A stretch of DNA of 64,000 bases from Bretschneidera sinensis. Lineage: Eukaryota > Streptophyta > Magnoliopsida > Brassicales > Akaniaceae. The stretch is taken from positions 30,254,001-30,318,000 of the forward strand of contig CM043700.1 in the NCBI GenBank assembly GCA_023935145.1, written 5' to 3'. Within the stretch, counting starts at the first letter, position 1. Every line of letters starts with the position of its first letter. The notes under the pieces are model-generated. The model did not search any database. It was not told the origin of the DNA and worked only from the letters and a program-made list of their open reading frames with translations. The position numbers and the translations under genes were made by a program. Positions 22,188 through 28,920 of the stretch are shown here, piece after piece.

Positions 22188-25100
22188 GGTGTTTATCTTA
22201 AATCACCCCCAGGATCCCAAACCTTGAGCTTTAATACCATATTGAAATTAAGAATTGAAAAGAAATTTTGTATTATTAATCAATGATCTGAATACAATTT
22301 AGCAGTCCTATATATAGACTTATAAATATCAAACCTAATAGGACTAGGAGACATCAAGTAGATAAGACAGACATAAACTAAGACAGACTAAAAAACCTAC
22401 TAGGGCACAATAGGAAACCTAATTAGGATTTTCAACAATTCCATTAAGAAAAATAAAATCATGATATGTAGTAGAACTAAATTATCTTTTTTGTTGTATG
22501 CAATAAATGTTTTATCAAATGGTAAACGCTCATAGACATGGGAATTACTTGTGTGAGATGGAGACTGTTGGAGAAATTTTTTGAGAGGCAGGGTTGGGGA
22601 ATTTTGTGGCTTAAAGAAAGGGACAGGAACACTAGATTTTTTCATCGAATGGAAAACGCTTATATGCGTGGGAATTACTAGTGTAAGATGGAGATTTTTG
22701 GGGAAATTTTTAAAGAGGTGGGAATGATGAAGGAAGCAATTTGTGGGTATTATTGATCTTTTTATAAGGAGACTTGTGACTACCGGCCGTTACCAAAGAC
22801 ATGATGTTTAACAGTATCGGTGAGGAGTCGACATCTTGGTTGGAGGTTTCGTTTCTTGAAGAAGAGGTGGTGTTTGCTTCATTCTTGTAAGTGGAACAAA
22901 TTCCCGAGCCTAGATGGTTTTTCAATGGCTTTTCGCAAAGCTAATTGGGATTGTATCAAATCCAACGTCACGAGATTGTTTGAGGAAAATCATAGATCCG
23001 AAAGTTTGTGGATAGCTTGAATGCTACTTTTGTAGTGCTTATTCCCAAAAAGAGTATAGTTATGAATATAAGAGACTTTTCGATTAGCTTGATTGGTTGC
23101 ATCTATAAGTTGCTCTCTAAAATGTCGACCATGAGATTAAAGAGAGTGGTGGGGAAAGTTGGAAGGGCATCTCAAAATGCTTTCATTGAGAGTCAACAAA
23201 TCTTTGATGCTTCATTGATTGCTAATGAAGTGGTGGATGCTCATCTTAGAGGTGGGGGAGGGGGAGTCATGTGCAAGCTTGACATGGGGAAAGTACTTAC
23301 CGAAACAAAGCTTGACATGGGAGAGTTTATGCTCACGTTTGTTGGAAGTTTTTTCTATTCATTGTGAAAAGGATGGGCTTTAGCGATCGTCGGTGTAAGC
23401 GGATAAAAAAATGTATCACATTTGCACTTTCTCTATACTGATAAATGGAGGTCCTTCGGGTTTTTTTTCGCTCTTCAAGAGGTCTGAGGCATGGGGACCC
23501 TTTGGTCACCCTCGTTATTCATTGTGGTTATGCAGGTCCTCAATAAATGCTTAACAAGGCGCTGGAGGATGGGTCATTAGAAGAATTTAAAGTAGGTGGA
23601 GCGACAAAAGGGGTGGTGGTTTCACATCTCTTATTTGTAGACGGTACTTTGATTGTATATGGAGCGGATACGGAGCAAATTTTGAATCATAAAGGAATTC
23701 TACTTTTGTTTGAGGTAGTTTCGGGTCTATAGGTTAATCTAGGTAAGAGTGAGCTTTATCCCGCTTGGTTCGGGGGTGGATACCAAGTTGCTTGCGATTG
23801 TTTTGGGTTGTAAAATAGGGGCTCTCTCAATTACCTATTTGGGTCTTCCCATGGTTACAAAGTTCAAGGACAATAGGGAGTGGAATCTGATTAATGAAAA
23901 AAAAAAATGAGTGGAAGCTTGCAAGTTGGAAGAGGCATTCTCTTCCAAAGGGGGTGGCTGACTCTCATTAAGAGTACCCTCTCCAGTTTCCCAATTTATT
24001 TCATGCCATTCTTTCCATCCCTTCTTCAATGATTAGGAGACTTGAAGATATTCAAAGACGATTCTTTTAGGGTCATGCAAGGGAGGAGTTTAAGTACCAC
24101 TTAGAGAGATGGGATGTTTCTAAGTAACCAATGGAGAGAGGTGGCTTAGGTATTAAATCCTTTATCCAGTTTAATAAGGCTTATTGGCAAGTGGTAGTGG
24201 AGCTTTATGAACCCTAAAAAACACTTGTGGCAAAGAGTTGTGGAAGCTACTAATGGGGCGGATAACGGTGGATGGGTGTCTAAACCGAGTAGAGAGTCGT
24301 ATGGGACTAAGGTGTGGAAGTAGATTAAGAAAGGTTGGGATGAATCCTATAGATAATCGTTGTAGATGGGTTGCACCCCCCTTGGAGTGTTTCTTTATAT
24401 ATAATTTTACTTATAAAAAAATGAAGATTAGGATGAATTCTTTCCTAAAGTAAGGTTTGAGGTTTGCAATAGGGCTAACATTCTCATTTGGCATGATGTG
24501 TGGTGTGGAGAGGCTCTGCTTAAAGAGTTGTTCCCGAATCTGTTTGCTTTGGCTAGAGACAAGGAGGCTTCGGTAGCGTCATTTGCTGCTCTGTCACTGG
24601 ACAGTAATGTATGGGATGTGCCATTTGGGAGGAATGCTAAGGAAGTTGACCGCATTGAAGCATTCTACTGTTGTACAGTGCGAAGTGGCCTTTTAAGTGG
24701 GGAGGATAGAGTGAAATGTTCTTTGAAGAGTGATAGATGCTTTGACATGAGATCATTGTACTTATTTTGCAAAGATTATGCTGGTGTGGGTAGTGTTGGC
24801 TTTCCTTGGAAATTTTGAAATCTAGTTGATGTAGGGAAGAAAATTGTAAAAACAGGGGAATAAAGATAAAACAATCCAAATCACATGGATCTTCCCAAAT
24901 CATATGAAAACCGCAATCCAAATCACATGTCCCAAAACAACTACTCAATCACACAGTGTTTGATTTTAATAATCTCATTTTTATTAATTTCAAACTGAAA
25001 ACAAATGATATAGGGATTCATCTTATATAGAGATCTTAAAACCTTAGTCCTAGACCGATAAGGAAACTAAAATATGAAAATTAACAACACTTAGACACCC

Positions 25101-26809
25101 ATAATATTTTCTGATTATATAATTATCCCCATAATTAAAATATCCCCCAATTCCTAATTCTAATCTTCTTCGTGTTCTCCATCATTAGTGCTCCCAACAA
25201 TTTTATTTTTTTGGTGAGTGGGAGGCTTCATGGGAGAGAATTTTGACCATTGACAATGTCCAAAGACAAGGGAAGTGTCTTGTTAATCGTTGTTATCTTT
25301 GTAAGGAAGAGGCTAAGTCCGTCTCCCAACTTTTACTTTGTTTCCCTTGGACTAAGCAATTATGGGGAATGGTTTATGTGGTTTTGGGTTTGTGTTTTGT
25401 GTGGTAAGCTCTATTAGGGGGAGATTTGAAAGTGGAAAAACCTTAGTGGATCCAAAGAGTTTGGGCAAGCTTGGGGCTTAATCCCTCTCTCCATTTGTTG
25501 GATTGTTTGGATCGAGAGAAATAGAAGGGATTTTGATGGGTGGAAAAGCCTATAGTTGTGATTAAAGATAGATGGCTCCAGACCCTTAATTTTTGGTTTA
25601 GTGGGGCATTGACAAAGAGCTTTTAGAGTTCATAGATTTTTTTTTGTCTGGTGAATGATTTTGTAGTTTAGGTTGCACCCCCTTGTTGCACTTTTGAATA
25701 TAATATACTTTAATTATTAAAAAATACAAATGAAAATAGAAAATCCAAATTAACTATGCACTAAGTATCTAAAGATGCTTCTGTCGGTTACAACCCACAA
25801 AATATAAGGAACAAATAGCAACATACACTAAGTTTCATTTTTTTATATAAGTAAAATACATACCCTAAGTTTCTTGTTTGGGGCAAGTACTTGAGGAGGG
25901 ACTAGCGAAGTAAGTTCACACAATGGTCTCGTGAGGGCTGAATAAGTAGGATGTTCAATAACCCTGCAAAAAGTCCAAAGAAACATAATTCTGATATCCT
26001 ATGATAATAATTAAACAAATGGCAAATCATCTTAATTCATTATTTAACTCCTTGTATAGACCTGTTAATTAAGAGTAATCTTATTCCAAAACCCAAAATA
26101 AACCTCTTTTTTTAGCACCTTGGACAGTGTGCTAGTATTGCAGGATCATATATTAGTAACTCATGATACCTTACTAGTAACTTATGAACAGTGCACTAGT
26201 AACTTCAACTAAAGATGGCAGAACTTGACAAATGGTGCAAATGAGAGCACGCTTTCATCTCTTTCTAGTTCTGTCTTTGTCTCGCTCTCTATCTTTAATT
26301 CAGTTTTGGGACATACCAACTTTCTTTTGAGGTCCTAGTAAAAAGAGGGTTTAATGTTGGGGTTCAAATAGAAATACTGTATAATTAATCCACCTTAAAA
26401 AGTACCATATAAATTTTTTAAAAAGAAAAAAAAAGATTAACAAAAATTTGTAGCAGATGCAATTATGATAAAGAACTACGCATACCATATATAAGAATCG
26501 CTAACGCAAGTCAAAATATCAAGGTTTGGAGCTCGAGGGTGGCACCAAGATGCCACACTGTGGCAAGCAAGTTTTGGAACAGGTTTAATTCGACGAAGCT
26601 CCTGAAGACAGCAACTTAGAAACATTAGAAACAAGAAAGCATGTCAACGCTTAAACAGATTATTCAAATCAGAAGAAAGTTCTTTTCACCGTATAAATAA
26701 CTTTGCACAGATGATACAACACCTTAAAAGACTTTGTGTCCCATATAGCTAATGTCTTGTCTGCACCAATTGTAATTACTTGCGGAGCACCACCAATTAC
26801 TCTAGAAAG
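1732..26809 (-). CDS. TWD40-2: TWD40-2 homologue (TPLATE complex), partial gene of 7 visible exons
   Basis: Seven minus-strand exons (26723-26809, 26486-26601, 25864-25963, 20857-21196, 20131-20461, 4384-4598, 1732-1941) encode about 466 residues of the middle of TWD40-2 (Arabidopsis At5g24710-like). This is a WD40/beta-propeller subunit of the plant TPLATE (TSET) adaptor complex, which acts at the plasma membrane in clathrin-mediated endocytosis. Exon phases fit at every junction except that exon 20857-21196 is 340 nt long where phase needs 2 mod 3 (359 expected). The N-terminal WD40 exons are not found upstream; retrotransposon DNA fills that side as far as the next host gene. The C-terminal half lies left of the window. 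Introns of up to 15.5 kb carry the transposons. Identification is strong; whether the copy is functional is doubtful. Confidence 0.85.
1942..2934. other. intron sequence between exons C and D, left part
   Basis: AT-rich intron DNA with a poly-T run at about 2020-2039 and a 38-bp tandem duplication at 2401-2478. No exon or coding remnant was recognised. The rest of this intron is a MITE, a hAT element and a short flank. Confidence 0.6.
2401..2478. repeat. two-copy 38-bp tandem duplication
   Basis: The 38-nt unit starting TACACGTTCTTTTATTTCAC occurs at 2401-2438 and again at 2439-2476 with no differences seen, suggesting a recent slippage or repair duplication in the intron. Confidence 0.9.
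2935..3342. mobile_element. Mutator-like foldback MITE
   Basis: The left arm starting GGGAAGATTTGGTAGCGACC is matched, inverted, by the right arm (GGGAAAAATTCGTTGCGACT when read on the minus strand). The pairing continues inward with few mismatches through AACAAATATTTCAATTT and the AAATTTTTC/TTAAATCA region, giving arms of about 165 bp around a short AT-rich loop. No coding capacity. Long inverted arms are typical of Mutator-type MITEs. The 9-bp flanks (2926-2934 and 3343-3351) agree at 6 of 9 positions, compatible with an old 9-bp target duplication. Family assignment is inferred. Confidence 0.75.
3361..4253. mobile_element. non-autonomous hAT element (893 bp)
   Basis: Terminal inverted repeats CAGTGTTTTC (left) and CAGTGATTTTA (right end read on minus) bound the element. 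It is flanked by a perfect 8-bp direct repeat ATATTAAC at 3353-3360 and 4254-4261, the hAT signature. Subterminal regions are rich in GAGGCG/GGGCGAA motifs and a GGGGCGCGCCCC palindrome near 4220, against a very AT-rich interior. There is no transposase ORF, so movement would need a transposase in trans. It sits in the TWD40-2 intron between exons C and D, 18 bp from the foldback MITE. Confidence 0.9.
4384..4598 (-). CDS. TWD40-2: TWD40-2 exon C
   Basis: 215 nt. The acceptor TTGTAG precedes 4598 and the donor GTGATA begins at 4383. It starts with [18 protein letters not shown], continues with [20 protein letters not shown] and a serine-rich DGFSSHRS stretch, and ends APQNFQLY plus two bases of a split Ser codon. 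Reading starts in phase 0 after exon A (EP then V). All of this is close to the plant family consensus. No damage is visible in this exon. Confidence 0.9.
4599..4889. other. intron sequence left of B1
   Basis: About 290 bp of AT-rich intron sequence upstream (minus sense) of exon C, ending at the left boundary of the B1 LTR element. Nothing else was recognised. Confidence 0.6.
5210..5389 (-). repeat. copia-1 3' LTR
   Basis: 180 bp, TG...CA bounded on the plus strand (TGTTGAAAAT to TTCTCAACA). Its partner is at about 13595-13757. The adjacent target duplication CAAAT marks the left limit. Confidence 0.88.
5460..5930 (-). pseudogene. copia-1 RNase H remnant
   Basis: Between the RT fragment and the 3' LTR, minus-strand translation gives pieces of the copia RNase [32 protein letters not shown] and [10 protein letters not shown], and upstream a [24 protein letters not shown] block. 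The order and catalytic-region spacing fit Ty1/copia. At least one stop interrupts it, so it is inactive. Confidence 0.75.
5937..6354 (-). pseudogene. copia-1 reverse transcriptase, C-terminal part
   Basis: Encodes [40 protein letters not shown] and [11 protein letters not shown], diagnostic of the Ty1/copia RT. It begins within the YVDD motif because an LTR element is inserted there; the N-terminal part resumes at 8539. The downstream end is frame-broken near 5960. Confidence 0.9.
6355..6758 (-). repeat. N1 3' LTR
   Basis: Left LTR copy, starting TGATGTCGTA on the plus strand. Its inner end has decayed (CCCCATTA where the other copy has CCCCGTCA). Confidence 0.85.
8111..8131 (-). other. N1 primer-binding site
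   Basis: Minus strand TGGTATCAGAGCACAAGGAT next to the 5' LTR end CATCA, separated by AG. The first 12 bases match the usual complement of the plant initiator Met-tRNA 3' end used by LTR retrotransposons. Confidence 0.85.
8134..8533 (-). repeat. N1 5' LTR
   Basis: Right LTR copy, 400 bp, TGATGTCGTA to CCCCGTCA on the plus strand. It abuts the CATAT target duplication. Confidence 0.88.
8539..9100 (-). pseudogene. copia-1 reverse transcriptase, N-terminal part
   Basis: Minus-strand blocks [67 protein letters not shown] and [16 protein letters not shown] are the classic N-terminal half of a copia RT. Stops at GID* and LH* show decay. It runs into the nested N1 element at LLIVYV, which continues as VDD on the other side. 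Confidence 0.9.
9576..9848 (-). pseudogene. copia-1 integrase core fragment
   Basis: Encodes [18 protein letters not shown] and [17 protein letters not shown], the conserved C-terminal half of the copia integrase core, including the Glu of the ERKN motif. Upstream (to about 10020) shorter fragments of the same domain appear in other frames. Confidence 0.9.
10079..10291 (-). pseudogene. copia-1 GAG-pre-integrase domain
   Basis: Encodes [16 protein letters not shown] and [16 protein letters not shown]. The H-x-H and C-x2-C pattern is the zinc-binding N-terminal domain of copia integrase. It precedes the core in the expected order. Confidence 0.88.
10333..10610 (-). pseudogene. copia-1 aspartic protease fragment
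   Basis: Minus-strand frame reads [15 protein letters not shown] followed by [18 protein letters not shown](A)T is the retrotransposon protease active-site motif, here at about residues 3-7 of the fragment. Confidence 0.82.
10780..11629 (-). pseudogene. copia-1 gag with CCHC zinc knuckle
   Basis: 11423-11629 carries the start [17 protein letters not shown] and 10991-11338 the UBN2-like gag core ([34 protein letters not shown]). A glycine/arginine-rich tail follows, then a knuckle [14 protein letters not shown] (C-x2-C-x4-H-x4-C) at about 10820-10870. Stops separate these parts, so full gag is not made. It is at the 5' end of the element, as expected. Confidence 0.88.
11690..11871. repeat. 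AACCAA-rich minisatellite in the copia-1 leader
   Basis: About eight imperfect units of 21-25 bp built on AACCAAGTAACCAAACAGGT, located between gag and the 5' LTR of copia-1 in the untranslated leader. No coding sense. Confidence 0.85.
11872..12350 (-). other. copia-1 leader, non-coding
   Basis: GC-richer stretch (repeated GGAGCTGG, GCCGGAG, GGTGGCTG words) continuing the 5' untranslated region of copia-1. It resembles the leader of N1 in composition. No ORF of merit. The adjoining LINE insertion may have removed the primer-binding site. Confidence 0.5.
12351..13594 (-). mobile_element. 5'-truncated LINE with zf-RVT region, inserted in copia-1 5' LTR
   Basis: Minus strand. 13384-13590 encodes [19 protein letters not shown] and [13 protein letters not shown], and 12895-13290 encodes [20 protein letters not shown] and [15 protein letters not shown], the region between RT and the zinc-binding (zf-RVT) domain of plant L1-type LINEs. 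The 3' end at about 12351-12400 has the plant LINE tail (minus GGTTGCAACCCCTTGGTGC then T/A-rich). It is 5'-truncated, lacking endonuclease and RT. The right junction falls about 20 bp into the copia-1 5' LTR. No clear target duplication was found. Confidence 0.85.
13595..13757 (-). repeat. copia-1 5' LTR, truncated by LINE
   Basis: Matches 5231-5389 (CTCTCTGTCTTATTGATTGA, then GAATACAATCGACCCAATAT) and ends TTCTCAACA before the CAAAT target duplication. About 20 bp of the outer start is missing where the LINE joins. Confidence 0.85.
14478..15130 (+). other. copia-2 leader, non-coding
   Basis: The 5' leader of copia-2. The corresponding stretch in copia-3 (about 56750-57150, minus) is recognisably similar (for instance GATCATGGTTCA and GTGCTGAC-type words). 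No supported ORF. Confidence 0.6.
15131..16010 (+). pseudogene. copia-2 gag with zinc knuckle
   Basis: Starts [16 protein letters not shown] at 15131, shifts frame near 15181, and continues with [33 protein letters not shown] and [10 protein letters not shown]. The knuckle [14 protein letters not shown] (C-x2-C-x4-H-x4-C) is at about 15815-15860, followed by a Gly/Ser/Arg-rich tail. Two stops and at least two frameshifts. copia-3 carries the same gag. Confidence 0.85.
16098..16430 (+). pseudogene. copia-2 aspartic protease
   Basis: Encodes [15 protein letters not shown] with the DSGAT catalytic motif, then [13 protein letters not shown] and [17 protein letters not shown], typical of copia protease. 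The frame is lost after SLNFS. Confidence 0.88.
16535..17480 (+). pseudogene. copia-2 integrase
   Basis: [16 protein letters not shown] and [18 protein letters not shown] form the pre-integrase zinc domain. From 16770, [34 protein letters not shown] and [14 protein letters not shown] form the core, with the first two catalytic Asp regions visible. A stop replaces the Gln before QNGVAQSKN, where the usual ER is degraded, so the third catalytic residue is lost. 17102-17434 is the C-terminal part ([19 protein letters not shown]). Confidence 0.88.
17850..18700 (+). pseudogene. copia-2 reverse transcriptase, YVDG variant
   Basis: Blocks [72 protein letters not shown] and [19 protein letters not shown] are in copia RT order. 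The catalytic YVDD is YVDG, which removes one metal-binding Asp. There are also stops at MT* and GYL*, so the enzyme is dead. Confidence 0.9.
18608..19145 (+). pseudogene. copia-2 RNase H
   Basis: [16 protein letters not shown] stands where active elements have YTDADW, followed by [16 protein letters not shown], a stop, and [20 protein letters not shown] text. The catalytic Asp residues of the first motif are changed to Asn/Tyr. It ends near the polypurine tract at 19148-19158. Confidence 0.85.
19159..19324 (+). repeat. copia-2 3' LTR
   Basis: 166 bp, from TGTTAACAATTAACTTTC to TTATTTTCCA. The 5' partner (14322-14477) begins TATTAAC, a decayed TG end. Confidence 0.88.
19339..19553 (-). repeat. 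B1 5' LTR
   Basis: Starts TGTTAACAAGAAGAATTG and ends CATCTCTCAACA on the plus strand, pairing with 4890-5123. Only 14 bp of B1 internal DNA separates it from copia-2. Confidence 0.85.
19554..20130. other. intron sequence between B1 and exon A
   Basis: AT-rich intron DNA immediately downstream (minus sense) of TWD40-2 exon A, up to the B1 boundary. Nothing recognised. Confidence 0.6.
20131..20461 (-). CDS. TWD40-2: TWD40-2 exon A
   Basis: 331 nt. Acceptor TTGCAG before 20461; donor GTATTTG after 20131. It encodes [36 protein letters not shown] and [20 protein letters not shown], an alanine-rich linker, then [16 protein letters not shown] and GGRSEP. The Ala-rich tract is a family trait (low-complexity linker between propeller blades). 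The first base completes a Lys codon from exon B and the exon ends in phase 0. Intact. Confidence 0.92.
20462..20856 (-). other. TWD40-2 GC-AG intron
   Basis: 395-bp intron between exons B and A. The donor reads AAA/GCAAGTT, not GT; the acceptor is TTGCAG. Using GC joins SSSGK directly to YLAVVWPD in frame as in the family, whereas the nearest GT four bases on would break the frame. GC-AG introns with a GCAAGT donor are the usual minor class handled by the major spliceosome. Confidence 0.8.
20857..21196 (-). CDS. TWD40-2: TWD40-2 exon B, frameshifted
   Basis: 340 nt. Acceptor CTGCAG before 21196. It encodes [19 protein letters not shown] and [20 protein letters not shown], then after SRE (about 21060) the frame changes and resumes as [18 protein letters not shown] and [17 protein letters not shown]. 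From memory, the family has about nine residues between SRE and ELKLL (ending VER), but only 8 nt remain, so 19 nt are missing. Flanking intron phases independently require a length of 2 mod 3, and 340 is 1 mod 3. As it stands translation would stop nine bases later. Confidence 0.88.
21296..22437 (-). mobile_element. B2: complete small non-autonomous LTR element
   Basis: 1142 bp. LTRs 21296-21481 and 22240-22437 share TCTTATATATAGACTTATGA-type text and end TCAACA. A perfect 5-bp target duplication ATTCC flanks it (21291-21295, 22438-22442). On the minus strand a primer-binding site ATGGTATTAAAGCTC lies next to the 5' (right) LTR, and a CGGGAG polypurine tract abuts the 3' LTR. The 760-bp interior has no ORF, homopolymer T runs and an (AT)n tract at 22141-22184. 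Size and structure fit a TRIM. It lies in the TWD40-2 intron between exons E and B. Confidence 0.92.
22141..22184. repeat. (TA)n microsatellite inside B2
   Basis: About 22 TA dinucleotides in the B2 interior. Confidence 0.9.
24357..24428 (+). mobile_element. short LINE 3' tail inserted in the LINE
   Basis: About 70 bp beginning near GTAGATGGGTTGCACCCCCC and ending in an A-run, identical in style to LINE 3' ends elsewhere here. It interrupts the host LINE between GWDE and FFPKV-type coding. The words GGATGAATCC before and GGATGAATTC after fit a target duplication. Confidence 0.65.
24827..25184 (-). mobile_element. solo LTR of the N1/F family in the LINE zf-RVT region
   Basis: 358 bp, TGATGTAGGG to TTCTCCATCA on the plus strand, closely matching N1 LTRs (for instance AATCCAAATCACATGGATCT and TTATATAGAGATCTTAA). 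Flanks CTAGT (24822-24826) and TTAGT (25185-25189) match at 4 of 5. No internal region remains: a product of LTR-LTR recombination. Confidence 0.88.
25864..25963 (-). CDS. TWD40-2: TWD40-2 exon E
   Basis: 100 nt. Acceptor TTTGCAG before 25963; donor GTATGT after 25864. Encodes [20 protein letters not shown] and [12 protein letters not shown], conserved in the family. The first base completes the Trp codon begun in exon F, and it ends in phase 0 into VYCMV of exon B. Intact. Confidence 0.92.
25964..26485. other. TWD40-2 intron between exons F and E
   Basis: 522-bp AT-rich intron with ordinary GT (26485) and AG ends. No element recognised. Confidence 0.75.
26486..26601 (-). CDS. TWD40-2: TWD40-2 exon F
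   Basis: 116 nt. Acceptor TCTTCAG before 26601; donor GTATGC after 26486. Encodes [19 protein letters not shown] and [19 protein letters not shown] plus two bases of a Trp codon. Intact and in phase with exons G and E. Confidence 0.92.
26723..26809 (-). CDS. TWD40-2: TWD40-2 exon G, first visible exon
   Basis: 87 nt. Encodes [20 protein letters not shown] and AIWDTKSFK, a WD40 repeat. Donor GTGTTG after 26723. The likely acceptor is TTTGAG at 26812-26810, giving phase 0 as in the family. The exon upstream of this, with the earlier WD40 repeats, is not found in the following 23 kb; gypsy-type DNA starts within about 60 bp. Confidence 0.88.
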
Positions 26810-27318
26810 CTCAAATGAAGATTGATATTTAAATTAATTTCAAACCGAAGCAAGAATTAACTTCTTCTTCATGCTATCTGCTATCTCAATTAAGCTCATA
26901 TCATTGACATGTGAATTAACTCTAAGGCTAACACCAAGCGTGCTAGAAACAAACAAAAAGGAAAACGACACCAAGCAGTTCAATGGAAAAAGAAAAAAAT
27001 GTATGGAAATAAAGAATATTGAAACAAAGAGATGCATTTCCTCCACCCCCAACTTAAAAATTGCATTGACCTCAATGTAAAAGAAAGAGTAAAGGAGACT
27101 CCCCTTGTAGCTAAAGGTGCACAGAAGCTGAAAATTGAGCTCCACCATTTGGACTGCTTCGTATATTTTTCCTTGAAAAGGACATACTAAGTTAATACTG
27201 GAAAACAAAAGAAAAAAAATGCGAATAATAAACAAGAAAGAAAAATAATAATATTAAAAGAATATGCTGTGGGGTGCCTCCTATGAGTGCTAAGTTTTAT
27301 ATCTTCAGCCAGACGCTC

Positions 27319-28920
27319 TTATTCACTCCTAGAAAAACATAGGTTGAATGCACCCGCCACTGCTTCATTGCTAAATTTGGTGCTTGTATGTTTTTTAGAG
27401 GCCTCAAGGATATCATCAGTAACACCCGCAAATTCTGGCTCGATATATGCTCTTGTGAAGCCATTAGTGAGGGTGGACTTTAATAGATTAAGGTGTTGGA
27501 CCTTCTCCATGAATGAGTCCATCATGTATGCTTGGTGGCTTTCATCCACATCCTCTGATTTTTTCGTTGTTGGGATGTGTAATAACTTACTACTTACTGT
27601 CTCAATGGCATTCACCTCCTTCACATTCTGTTGCACCAAGTGCTGACCATGAGATGTGGACTGAACTTGAGAAGGGAACTTACCTCGCTCAGTCACACTC
27701 AAGTAGCTCACTAACTTGGACACTTGGCTCTTTATCTCTTTATGTTCTTCAACAACCTGCACAATTAAAGATTCAAGCCTTTGATTAGTCTTCCCATGTG
27801 CTTTAATAAAAGCAGGTAAAATGCCTTCTAAAGAACTCCTAGAAGACATGAGTGCATGATATGGTTCAAGATATGGTGCAGGGGGTTGTGCAAGCCGTTG
27901 GTTTTCTAACTTCCAGCTGAAATTGTGGTGATTTTGCCATCCCGGATTATAAGTATCAGAGAAGGGTGTCAAAGGCTTCTTGTACATGCCTAAGGCATTA
28001 CATTGTTCCTTATACATCCCTCTCATCTCAGCAAATGTGGGGCACTCTTGGGCGAGATGATCTACCCCACCACACACAAAACATGGGTTCAAAGACGCTG
28101 CATGATTAGCTACTTGTGTTGGCTTTGAGCTTTTAGTCTTTAACACCTCTATTTCCCTAGTGAGCATCTCGACCTTGGCCTTAAGGTTATCCTCTTCCCC
28201 AAGATGGTAAATTCCACCACCATTTGGGTTCCCTATAGGTCGTGACCTATTTGTGCTTTCAGTAGTACTAGGTCCAATCCAAATGTAAGCTTTTTCAACA
28301 AGCTCATTGAGGTACTCTATGACCTCATCAAGATCTTTCTCCAAAAATTCACCATTGCACATCATCTCTACGAATTGGTGCTCTCTATATGTAAGTCTCT
28401 CATAAAAATAGCTCACCAAGCGCCAGTTCTCATACCAATGGTGAGTGCACATACTCAATAACTCCTTAAATCTCTCCCAAGACTGATATAAGGTCTCACT
28501 ATCCTTTTGTGCAAAGGTGGAGATTTGTCTTTTCAAAGCGTTGGTCTTATGTTGGGGAAAGTATTTGTTAAAGAAAGCCCGAGTCATCTCAGTCCGTGAT
28601 CCAATAGATCGTGGTCTTAGTGAGTATAGCCAACTCTTGGCTCTATCCTTCAAAGCGAAAGAAAATAGCTTAAGCCTCACAATGTCATCGGTTTCATCTT
28701 GACTATGAAAAGTCGCGACTACTTCCTCAAACTCTCAAATGTGCACATATGGGTTTTCATTTTCCATGCCATGAAATGTAGGGAGTAATTGTATCATCCC
28801 TGTTCTAAGATCTAGTTGGGGACTATTAGCTGGAAACATGATGCAAGATGGTGTGGCTGTGCATGTAGGGTGGAGGTAATCTTGAAGTGTCCTAGCAACA
28901 TTCTCATTAAGGTTATCGAC
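27319..28920 (-). CDS. gypsy-1 gag polyprotein, main part
   Basis: A 453-residue open frame (27319-28680) plus upstream text to 28920 separated by one stop. Residues 1-130 form the Retrotrans_gag domain (LFSFALKDRAKSWLYSLRP, AFFNKYFPQHKTNALKR, LYQSWERFKELLSMC). A CCHC knuckle CFVCGGVDHLAQEC is at about residue 200, followed by a proline/asparagine-rich NPGWQNHHNFSW segment and a C-terminal tail ending before the post-pol region. Gag would form the retrotransposon particle in the cytoplasm. This is the longest intact frame in the window, kept although pol is gone, which hints at gag-only replication helped in trans. Confidence 0.85.

Larger units (their letters stand above)
22490..25725 (+). 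mobile_element. L1-type LINE, degenerate, split by a solo LTR
   Basis: Plus strand. [17 protein letters not shown] near 22640 is the linker before [20 protein letters not shown] and [18 protein letters not shown] near 23110-23230 are [17 protein letters not shown] near 23615 is the RT active-site region with VDG replacing ADD; IQRRFF*-like and HLERWDVS text near 24050-24110 follow; and [20 protein letters not shown] from 24475 leads into zf-RVT, which resumes after the solo LTR as [16 protein letters not shown] and [17 protein letters not shown]. The 3' tail (about 25670-25725) reads GGTTGCACCCCCTTGTTGCA then A-rich. Many stops and frameshifts. Confidence 0.88.

Noticed and set aside
22200..22250. 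Possible tRNA-like sequence near the B2 primer site
   Set aside because: Only the primer-binding complement (TGGTAT...) is present; no cloverleaf can be drawn.
26840..27235. 131-codon minus-strand ORF with hydrophobic stretches
   Set aside because: Lies in the gypsy-1 post-pol 3' region, whose equivalent in units 2-4 is non-coding. T-rich DNA makes Phe/Leu/Ile-rich translation.
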